DNA from: Thermoplasmata archaeon
GTDB taxonomy: Archaea > Thermoplasmatota > E2 > DHVEG-1
Direction: 5' to 3'
NCBI GenBank assembly: GCA_003649845.1
Contig: QMTB01000028.1
Span: 1 to 12,256 of the forward strand
DNA length: 12,256 nt
In this document: positions 1 through 6,222 of the stretch, in pieces
How positions within the stretch are numbered: the first letter of the stretch is position 1
How the letters are laid out: every line of letters starts with the position of its first letter
The notes under the pieces: model-generated
Seen by the model: only the letters and a program-made list of their open reading frames with translations
The model's database searches: none
Told to the model about the DNA's origin: nothing
Made by a program: the position numbers and the translations under genes

Positions 1-257
1 AAAAATTTTTTGGAGAAGATTTTATAATTATAGCTATAATTGCTTCAGATGAGATAAGACGACAAAGAGCTTTAACTAGGAATAGAAAGGATGATGCAGA
101 TAATATTTTAGATATAAAGAAAAGGGATGAAAGGGAGATAAAATGGGGTTTACCTTCTGTTATTGAGGATGCAGATTATGTTATTCGAAATGAAGACACC
201 CTTAAATCTTTTCAGATAAAAATTAGAAAGTTACTGGAAACTATTGCAAAGCGATAA
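1..257 (+). CDS. UPF0200 family P-loop NMP-kinase-like protein, C-terminal part
   Basis: An open frame enters from the left edge (first full codon at 3) and ends with TAA at 255-257, giving 84 visible residues; the start and the Walker A region lie outside the window. The visible part reads IIIAIIASDEIRRQRALTRN, then a charged lid-like stretch with RDEREIKWG, then IEDADYVIRNEDTLKSF and a final basic helix. This pattern (a strand, 'S.E.R..R...R', 'RDERE..WG', 'AD..I.N...L..F') is that of archaeal UPF0200 proteins, P-loop nucleotide kinases related to adenylate and dephospho-CoA kinases. The true substrate of the family is not settled as far as I know, so none is assigned. Its stop is 29 nt before the likely purS start on the same strand, so co-transcription with purSL is likely. 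Family recognition is by eye from the C-terminal third only. Confidence 0.75.
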   Translation, partial: KFFGEDFIIIAIIASDEIRRQRALTRNRKDDADNILDIKKRDEREIKWGLPSVIEDADYVIRNEDTLKSFQIKIRKLLETIAKR

Positions 258-286
258 TTTAATCTCTTTGTTACCTATTGCAGGGT

Positions 287-526
287 ATGATGGTTGAAGT
301 AAGAGTTACAGTTAGACTTAAAAAAGGTGTTTCTGATCCTGAGGGAGAAAATACGCTTAAAGCTCTTCATCTATTAGGTTTTGAAAATGTGAGAAAAGTG
401 CAAACTTCAAGGGTTTTCAATATTACCATAGAGGATGGTAAAAATATAAAAAAAGAAGTTGAAGATATGTGTCAGCGTTTACTTACAAATCCTGTTATAC
501 ATACATATGAGATAGAACTCCTATAA
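287..526 (+). CDS. purS: phosphoribosylformylglycinamidine synthase subunit PurS
   Basis: PurS is the small subunit of FGAM synthase (PurS-PurL-PurQ), step 4 of purine synthesis in the cytoplasm. It is thought to bridge PurL and the glutaminase PurQ during ammonia transfer. The 79-residue product has the PurS signature: a first strand VEVRVTVRLKKGVSDPEG, a helix containing KALHLLGFENV, the strand RVFNITIE, and the C-terminal PVIHTYEIELL, close to the family's usual 80-85 residues. Tandem ATGs at 287 and 290 are preferred to a TTG at 278 because the protein then begins M(M)VEVRV, directly at the first strand. A CAGGGT lies just before the ATG, but the ribosome site is weak. The stop is 21 nt before purL, so the two are surely one operon. 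PurQ is not in the window. Confidence 0.9.
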   Translation: MMVEVRVTVRLKKGVSDPEGENTLKALHLLGFENVRKVQTSRVFNITIEDGKNIKKEVEDMCQRLLTNPVIHTYEIELL

Positions 527-532
527 ACTTTT

Positions 533-539
533 GGGGGAT
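533..539 (+). promoter_or_regulatory. ribosome binding site supporting the TTG start of purL
   Basis: GGGGGAT ends 8 nt before the TTG at 548. It matters because no in-frame ATG exists near the N-terminus, so it decides in favour of a TTG initiator. Confidence 0.5.
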
Positions 540-547
540 GAAATGAT

Positions 548-2908
548 TTGAATGTCAAACAGTTTTTCAAGAAGATAGATTTACCATTTGAATTATACGA
601 GGTTGATCTCTTCTCAGCCTCAGATGAGGATTTAAAAAATATTAGCGAATACATGGGTCTTGCTTTATCTGTAGATGAGATGCGCGGTATTAGAGAGTAT
701 TTCCGTGAAAAAAAACGTTTACCTAGAGATATTGAATTACAAGCATTTGGACAGGCGTGGTCAGAGCATTGTTGTTATAAATCTTCTAAAGTACCTCTAA
801 AACAATACATATATGGTATAGGTGAAGATAAAATCGTCGCTAGAGAGGATGCAGGGGTTATAGAGTTTGATGAAGATCATTATTATTGTGCAGCATTAGA
901 ATCCCATAATCATCCCTCTGCTATTGAACCATATGGTGGAGCTGCTACTGGTGTAGGAGGTATCGTTAGAGATATAGTTTGCATGGGTGCGCAACCTCTT
1001 GCCTATATAGATCCATTGTTTTTTGGACCATTAGATACATCTTTTAAAGATCTTCCCTCCGGTGTTAAACATCCTAGGTATATTATGAAAGGTGTAGTAG
1101 AAGGTATACGTGATTATGGAAATAGGATAGGTGTTCCAACATTAGCAGGTCAAGTATACTTCCATGAAGGCTATACCAGTAATTGTTTGGTGAATGTTGG
1201 TTGTATAGGTATAATGAGGAAAGAGGAGCTTATACATAGTAAAGCTAAAAACAGTGGTGATATCTATATCTATGTTGGTGGTAAAACTGGTAGAGATGGA
1301 ATACACGGTGTTACCTTTGCATCTGCTGAACTTACAGAGGAGAGCGAGGAGAGTAGTAGATCAGCTGTTCAAGTAGGAGATCCTATAACTAAAGAGCCAC
1401 TTATTCATGCCACTCTTGAATGTAATAGAAAAGGTTTACTAGAAGGTTTAAAAGATTTTGGTGGAGGAGGTTTATCCTGTGTTTCTGGTGAGCTAGCATA
1501 TGCTGGTGGATTTGGAGCGGAGATTCATCTAGATGATATCCCATTGAAAGAAGAAGGTATGAAACCATGGGAGATATGGCTCTCAGAGAGTCAAGAGAGG
1601 ATGATGTTCCTTGTTAAACCGGAGAATGTAGATAAAGTACTTCATATATGCAAACAATGGGATGTTACTGCTATTCCAGTTGGTAGAGTAGTTGAGGATA
1701 AAATCATTAAAGCTTTCTATAAAGGTTTTAAAATACTGGAGTTAGATTTAGATTTTCTTATAGGTGGACCAGTTTATGATCACTGTACTAGACCTTATGC
1801 GAAACCATCTGTAAACCAGAGAGAAATTGAAGAAAAAAGCTTTCCAATACCAGATCTCAATAATATACTTTTGAAACTAATGGCTTCTCCAAATATTTGT
1901 TCAAAGGAATGGGTTATACATCAATATGATCATGAGGTTCAAGGTAATACTGTCATAAAACCTTTGCAAGGTTGGATTAACTATGAAACTCATGGAGATG
2001 CAACTGTTATAAAACCTTTGGAGAATTCTTTCAAAGGACTGGCGGTAACAGCTGATGTTAATCCTAGATTTATGGAACGAGATCCTTTTTGGGGTGCATG
2101 TTCTGCTATAGATGAGGTATGTAGAAACCTTGTAGCAGTAGGTGCAAAACCTGATTCCCTTCTCGATTGTTTAAATTTTGGTAACCCTGAGAAACCGGAG
2201 AGAATGGGGGAATTTTATGAAAGCTGTAGAGGACTTGGGGAGATGGCTAGGAAACTTAATTTACCTTTCATATCAGGTAATGTGAGTTTCTATAATGAAT
2301 CTATAAAAACAGCTGTTCCACCTACACCAGAAATAGTAGGTATAGGTGTAATTGAAGATATAAGAAGATCTATCACGGTTCCATTTAAGAAAAAAGGTGA
2401 TCCTATATATTTAGTTGGAGGGAAAACTAGGAAGGAACTTGGGGGTTCAGAGTATTATAAAATAATGAATATAGCTGGAGGGATTGTACCTAGAACAGAT
2501 GGAGAGTTTCTAAAGAAAAACATAGATGGTATATTATCTACTATGCAAAAAAACTATGTTAATGCATGTCACGATATAAGTGAAGGCGGGTTAGCTGTTT
2601 GTATCTCTGAGATGACCATAGGTGGTAAAATAGGAGCTAATATAGATATATCCAATGTTAGCCCAAATCTTAGAGTTGATCTAAAACTTTTCTCAGAGAG
2701 CAATACTAGATGGATTATAGAGGTTAAAAAATCCAAGGAAAAGGATTTCACAGATACATTAAAAAAGAAAGATATCCCATTTATCAAATTAGGTGTTACG
2801 GGTGGCAATGATCTTATAATTAGAAATAATGGCGAGGAGATTATACATCAGAATATAGATATTTTAGATAAAACTTGGAGAGAAACATTAGCTAAGACAA
2901 TGGGTTAA
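548..2908 (+). CDS. purL: phosphoribosylformylglycinamidine synthase subunit PurL
   Basis: PurL is the catalytic subunit of FGAM synthase. It uses ATP and ammonia supplied by PurQ to turn FGAR into FGAM. At 786 residues it is the small, PurS-dependent form. Visible motifs are EHCCYKSS near residues 73-80 (with the conserved His74), ESHNHPSAIEPYGGAATGVG at about 118-137, GGGGLSCVSGELAY from about 305, YDHEVQGNTVIKPL at the start of the second half, and HDISEGGL at 675-682 in the second AIRS-type domain. Two tandem AIRS N/C halves are thus intact. The start is a TTG at 548. The nearby ATGs at 538, 543 and 552 are out of frame, and the first two run straight into stops. A strong GGGGGAT at 533-539 sits 8 nt upstream. 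A box C/D sRNA lies 48 nt downstream on the same strand. Confidence 0.96.
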   Translation: MNVKQFFKKIDLPFELYEVDLFSASDEDLKNISEYMGLALSVDEMRGIREYFREKKRLPRDIELQAFGQAWSEHCCYKSSKVPLKQYIYGIGEDKIVAREDAGVIEFDEDHYYCAALESHNHPSAIEPYGGAATGVGGIVRDIVCMGAQPLAYIDPLFFGPLDTSFKDLPSGVKHPRYIMKGVVEGIRDYGNRIGVPTLAGQVYFHEGYTSNCLVNVGCIGIMRKEELIHSKAKNSGDIYIYVGGKTGRDGIHGVTFASAELTEESEESSRSAVQVGDPITKEPLIHATLECNRKGLLEGLKDFGGGGLSCVSGELAYAGGFGAEIHLDDIPLKEEGMKPWEIWLSESQERMMFLVKPENVDKVLHICKQWDVTAIPVGRVVEDKIIKAFYKGFKILELDLDFLIGGPVYDHCTRPYAKPSVNQREIEEKSFPIPDLNNILLKLMASPNICSKEWVIHQYDHEVQGNTVIKPLQGWINYETHGDATVIKPLENSFKGLAVTADVNPRFMERDPFWGACSAIDEVCRNLVAVGAKPDSLLDCLNFGNPEKPERMGEFYESCRGLGEMARKLNLPFISGNVSFYNESIKTAVPPTPEIVGIGVIEDIRRSITVPFKKKGDPIYLVGGKTRKELGGSEYYKIMNIAGGIVPRTDGEFLKKNIDGILSTMQKNYVNACHDISEGGLAVCISEMTIGGKIGANIDISNVSPNLRVDLKLFSESNTRWIIEVKKSKEKDFTDTLKKKDIPFIKLGVTGGNDLIIRNNGEEIIHQNIDILDKTWRETLAKTMG

Positions 2909-2923
2909 CAAAATAGAATGAAA

Positions 2924-2935
2924 AAGTATTAAATT
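2924..2935 (+). promoter_or_regulatory. possible BRE/TATA promoter of the box C/D sRNA
   Basis: A purine-rich AAAAG followed by TATTAAAT lies after the purL stop, centred about 26 nt before the first base of the sRNA closing stem at 2957. This is the usual distance between an archaeal TATA box and the transcription start. The motif is weak in such AT-rich DNA, and the sRNA could equally be processed from purL read-through. Confidence 0.35.
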
Positions 2936-2956
2936 TGTATTATATGTTTCATCTTT

Positions 2957-3023
2957 GGGGGATATGATGAACGAACCCTTTCTGATCTGATGGTGTGATG
3001 AAGATCTTGAGTGCTGATCCCCC
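2957..3023 (+). ncRNA. box C/D small guide RNA (2'-O-methylation guide), likely targeting C34 of tRNA-Leu(CAA)
   Basis: All elements of an archaeal box C/D sRNA are present in order. GGGGGA at 2957-2962 pairs with TCCCCC at 3018-3023 as a 6-bp closing stem. Box C is ATGATGA (2964-2970), box D' is CTGA at 2982-2985 or 2987-2990, box C' is GTGATGA (2995-3001) and box D is CTGA (3014-3017). The guide between C' and D is AGATCTTGAGTG (3002-3013), exactly the 12 nt typical of archaea. Its reverse complement contains ACUCAAGAUC, which fits an anticodon arm with U33, anticodon CAA, G37 and an A31-U39 pair. By the rule that the fifth base upstream of D marks the site, G3009 faces C34. Such RNAs act with L7Ae, Nop5 and fibrillarin. 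The D' guide (from 2971) has no confident target. A short T-rich stretch (3024-3033) follows and could end the transcript. Confidence 0.88.
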
Positions 3024-3060
3024 TTCTAATTTTAACAGAAGTAATAGCCTCTATCTCTGC

Positions 3061-3066
3061 AAAAAA
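3061..3066 (-). terminator. possible oligo-T terminator of the endoQ operon
   Basis: A run of six T on the minus strand lies 35-40 nt past the endoQ stop. Archaeal termination often uses T-runs without a hairpin. This is weak because such runs are common in AT-rich DNA. Confidence 0.25.
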
Positions 3067-3100
3067 TTTTATGGACTTACCTTTCTAGAAGAGTTATTCT

Positions 3101-4315
3101 TTATATAAGAAATAATCGTTTCTCCTCTGGCTTTAATGATACAACAAGTCTTTCTTCTATATTTGGTATAATAATCTTTCCATATTCCCCTCCTCCACCT
3201 GGCTTGAAAAACACATTACCTTCTCGAAGAGCTGCTATTACCTCTAATATTGATGGAGTAGTCACCCTAGCTATATCTTCCAATGGAACATCAATTAATA
3301 CTCTGATTTCATTTCCAAAAATACTAATGAGATTACGCCATTTCTCCTGTACTGTTTTTAAAAACGGATTCTTTTGATTTAAAGCTCTTTTAATTATCTC
3401 TCCAAGCGGTAGAAATTTTAAATAAGGTGGACGATGGATAGGATGTTGAGGTGTTAAGAAATTAGCTCTTTTCTCAATTCTATGACTTATTCCCTTTCTA
3501 ATAGGTTTGCCGCATACGCATCTCCATTTTAATTTCTCTGCTTCTGCTTCTGTATATCTCCTATGGCATCTAGGGCATGCTGATTGATTATATTTACTTT
3601 CCTCCGGTGGTAAACCTACGTTGAGAATAGGTTTATTGTCATTTATATGGAGAATAGCTTTTTTTATCTCTTCAAATGTAAGATCTCTAACTTTAAATCT
3701 TGTAAACTCTCTACCTAAACGCATAGGATGATAATTATGTGTATCAGAATTAGATAGAAAAGTCAATCTATGTAACTCTTGTATACGATCTGCATAATCT
3801 GTATCACCATTAAGTCCTAGTTCAACAAAATGAATATGTTTTGATAGATCTTTATAGCAATCCTCTATGGAATTATAGATTCCATACACCCCTCTCCACG
3901 AGTTAAATATGTGAGCTGGTCCTATCAACGCATCTACATCTACTGCTAATTCAGCAACCTCCCAGCTTAATAGATTAACAACTGGTCTACATTTATCTAG
4001 ATTAGAAGAATATCGTTTTATATTCGATTTGAATTCCTCAACAGCTGATAAACTTGGAAAATATATTAGATGATGAATACGATCCCTTGTTTCAATTTCA
4101 ACAGACAATATAAACCTTATACCATAGTACTCAAAAGTCCCTTCATCTATAGTTCTACATTCCGTTACAATTCTATTTCTCCATGAATCTTGTAGACAAT
4201 CTCCACATCCAAGTAAATTGAGGCCTTTTAGAGATGCATTTACAGCTAGTAATCTAAGAGTATCCTGATGTATATTATGGAGAGGATGGATATGGAGATC
4301 TGTATTTGCAATCAT
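3101..4315 (-). CDS. endonuclease Q (EndoQ), PHP-fold DNA repair nuclease
   Basis: EndoQ cuts DNA 5' of deaminated bases (uracil, hypoxanthine, xanthine) and abasic sites. The 404-residue protein carries a PHP metal centre: TDLHIHP (H8, H10), GLNLLGCGDC (D39), SVEIE (E73), HH at 81-82, GPAHIF (H135) and SNSDTHNYHP (D191, H193). A four-cysteine zinc site follows (C247, C250, C266, C268), then the C-terminal domain with KPGGGGEYGKI at about 371-381. This order matches EndoQ of Thermococcales (about 420 residues). All expected metal ligands appear present, so activity is likely. The ATG at 4315 puts the PHP motif at the N-terminus as in the family; no good ribosome site precedes it. It starts 6 nt after the stop of the upstream Vps62-like membrane protein, so the two should share a transcript and may be translationally coupled. 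A related PHP-domain phosphoesterase is the alternative. I see no canonical PCNA-binding box at the C-terminus (KRLFLI). Confidence 0.87.
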   Translation of the reverse strand: MIANTDLHIHPLHNIHQDTLRLLAVNASLKGLNLLGCGDCLQDSWRNRIVTECRTIDEGTFEYYGIRFILSVEIETRDRIHHLIYFPSLSAVEEFKSNIKRYSSNLDKCRPVVNLLSWEVAELAVDVDALIGPAHIFNSWRGVYGIYNSIEDCYKDLSKHIHFVELGLNGDTDYADRIQELHRLTFLSNSDTHNYHPMRLGREFTRFKVRDLTFEEIKKAILHINDNKPILNVGLPPEESKYNQSACPRCHRRYTEAEAEKLKWRCVCGKPIRKGISHRIEKRANFLTPQHPIHRPPYLKFLPLGEIIKRALNQKNPFLKTVQEKWRNLISIFGNEIRVLIDVPLEDIARVTTPSILEVIAALREGNVFFKPGGGGEYGKIIIPNIEERLVVSLKPEEKRLFLI

Positions 4316-4321
4316 ACTCTT

Positions 4322-5989
4322 CTACTCAACCCTTTTTCTATCAAAGAATATTGCATCTTCTCTAATTAATAATAAACCAGATATAGTCATCATAACCCCT
4401 GCGGCTAACAGCATATATCCTCCAGAAGCTACACCCCATTGTACAGTTATCTCTCCACTAGTGGAACCGTTATCAACCGTTATAACTGTGTTTCCATTTA
4501 GAGGAGATTTAGATATATCATCTATTATTTCTCTAAAGAAAGACGGAGCTGAGTCAATTTGATAGACAAAAAATCTAATACTAGTTAATATTAGAATCAA
4601 CATTAGTATAGGTAACAACAATTTTATACCATGTATTATATATTTTCTACCGAGTTTTCTGCTTTTATTTATACCTATAGTTCCAACTATGAATAGTAAT
4701 AATCCTATACCTAATATCAAAGAGAATGGTAGTATAAATGAACCGATTCCTATCGAACCTTTTGTTGGATCAAGTAGATTTATCTGGAGGCCTTTAACTC
4801 CATCAATTGAGATTATTTTAATAGGTTCAGAGGTAGCATATCCATCTATATTTAAATCTGTTGTAACATTATACCAAGTATAGAATAACCCTGATACCGC
4901 TATAAAAATAGAAAGAATAAGAATAATATTTCCAATGCTCTTCCTATTTAATCCATCTATATAAAAAATGGAGAAAATCCTAGGTCCTAAACCAATTGAT
5001 TTATAGCGTTTATATATTCTATATGCTAAAATTGATATAGAGAGTAAAGTTATAGATATAAATATAATTAAAAAATTGTACAATATCCATTCCAATATAA
5101 GTAGATAGTTGTTCAAAGGAGATAAACTGTTACCCCATTCTATAGGATGATGCCATATAGCACCATTATCTTTATACATTGGTCCAAAGGGTCCAGCTTC
5201 TCCATAAATTATATCCTCATAACTATTTATTTCACCCCACCGTCCAGAGAATAGAAGCCAATGTTGATCAGTTAGATTAATTATGTTATATTGACTTGGA
5301 TATAGTATCTTACCATTTGAAGCAACATAGTCTTCAGCAGCTCCTAGTTTACCCGCGTAGGATCTAAAATAGTTTGCATGACTGCCTCTAGCTACATACA
5401 CATGTATATGTTTCCCATTTTTCTCTACTTCACTCCAGGAAGCTTGTTGTCCACTGTAATGTTGACTATACATAACTTTTATTGGTTTATCTTCTAGGAA
5501 AACAATCTGTACCAATTCCCAGTCGCCTTCATGTTGATTTAAAACACCATTGTTGAAAACATAAAACATCCAGTATTGTAACACCATTGTAGAATCAATA
5601 TTGATTATTCTAGCATAGAGAGTATATCCTAGTTTATCCATTATTTTATGATATTCCTCAATTATATTTTTGTCAGAGGGAGTTCCTAGCTGATTATCTA
5701 AATAATAGTTTGAATCATTCGAATATATCGCTAGTAACTTAGGTGTTACATTTGTAGCTAAAAGTTGTGGTTCTTCTCTAAAATAATAAAGATAAGAATG
5801 ATCTATATAATAGAAGACATTGACAGGGTAACAGGTCTCTTCTCTCTCGAAATAGAAGATAGGGGCATAATCATGGATTAAATCCTCTGCGGATGTTACA
5901 CTACTAAATAATATAGGGTATAGTATTATAACTATAGAGATACCATGATGTATTCTAACTAAACCTCTCTTAAACCTTGAAATACCCAT
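4322..5989 (-). CDS. Vps62/DUF946-like extracytoplasmic domain with five C-terminal membrane helices
   Basis: The function is unknown. The 555-residue product starts with a basic N-terminus and a hydrophobic segment (about residues 17-34, ending SVTSA), which looks like a signal peptide or anchor. Residues 40-290 carry motifs of the Vps62/DUF946 family: DYAPIFYFE, PVNVFYYIDHSYLYYF, LQYWMFYVFN, HEGDWELVQIVF (153-164), YSQHYSG, VYVARGSHANYF (197-208) and GEAGPFGPMY. Five likely membrane segments follow at about 295-325, 352-372, 414-440, 451-475 and 522-543. An outside loop of about 45 residues precedes the last one. The Vps62 domain is therefore probably outside the cell. No strong ribosome site precedes the ATG (GAAGGGTTTGG), and a TATA-like TAATAAAAAAAT about 20-30 nt upstream would give a nearly leaderless mRNA. 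The gene is first in a tight operon with endoQ. Confidence 0.72.
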   Translation of the reverse strand: MGISRFKRGLVRIHHGISIVIILYPILFSSVTSAEDLIHDYAPIFYFEREETCYPVNVFYYIDHSYLYYFREEPQLLATNVTPKLLAIYSNDSNYYLDNQLGTPSDKNIIEEYHKIMDKLGYTLYARIINIDSTMVLQYWMFYVFNNGVLNQHEGDWELVQIVFLEDKPIKVMYSQHYSGQQASWSEVEKNGKHIHVYVARGSHANYFRSYAGKLGAAEDYVASNGKILYPSQYNIINLTDQHWLLFSGRWGEINSYEDIIYGEAGPFGPMYKDNGAIWHHPIEWGNSLSPLNNYLLILEWILYNFLIIFISITLLSISILAYRIYKRYKSIGLGPRIFSIFYIDGLNRKSIGNIILILSIFIAVSGLFYTWYNVTTDLNIDGYATSEPIKIISIDGVKGLQINLLDPTKGSIGIGSFILPFSLILGIGLLLFIVGTIGINKSRKLGRKYIIHGIKLLLPILMLILILTSIRFFVYQIDSAPSFFREIIDDISKSPLNGNTVITVDNGSTSGEITVQWGVASGGYMLLAAGVMMTISGLLLIREDAIFFDRKRVE

Positions 5990-6222
5990 CCAAACCCTTC
6001 AGTAGATTTTTTTATTAGAAAAAGGGGAATATCTCTTTTATTAATTAATGTTTTTAAAATTTAAACAGATGTTGATTTCTCCATAAAAATATAGATTTGC
6101 ATCATATATGACAGTAAGATTTATTAGCTTCTACTCCATATGATTTATTAGAAATTTATTCCCGTGGAGATGGGATAAAAAATAAGGATATATGCCAGCT
6201 GATTTTGAGTGAAGTGAAAGAT
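5990..6222. other. divergent intergenic region between the Vps62-like gene and gyrB
   Basis: This AT-rich stretch separates two genes transcribed away from each other, so it must hold both promoters. On the minus side, TAATAAAA-type elements occur near 6007-6016 and 6034-6045. On the plus side there is an ATAAAAAATA at 6175-6184. I find no tRNA, C/D box pair or convincing small gene here. Confidence 0.5.
6175..6184 (+). promoter_or_regulatory. possible TATA box of the gyrBA operon
   Basis: ATAAAAAATA lies about 26 nt before 6206. This would give a leader of roughly 17 nt, containing the GTGA at 6214-6217, ahead of the ATG at 6223. The position suits the ATG start better than the TTG at 6205. 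It is based on spacing and base content only. Confidence 0.35.

Noticed and set aside
533..560. Possible second C/D RNA upstream of purL because of a GGGGGATGAAATGA string
   Set aside because: There is no proper C box (RTGATGA) and no paired D box (CTGA) at the right distance. It works as a ribosome site for purL.
1936..2030. Apparent internal repeat in PurL (GNTVIKPL and GDATVIKPL)
   Set aside because: Both segments match the normal PurL family pattern at this place, so this is conserved protein structure and not a recent duplication.
2964..2990. GGGGGAT followed by ATGATG looks like a ribosome site and start codon for a small ORF after purL
   Set aside because: The frame stops after eight codons. 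The same bases are fully explained by the closing stem and C box of the C/D sRNA.
3101..3130. PCNA-binding box at the EndoQ C-terminus
   Set aside because: The last residues (KPEEKRLFLI) lack the Gln and paired aromatic residues of a canonical PIP box.
4689..4883. Antisense reading frame inside the Vps62-like gene
   Set aside because: It lies opposite a membrane-protein gene with clear motifs, has no ribosome site that I can see, and no recognisable protein features.
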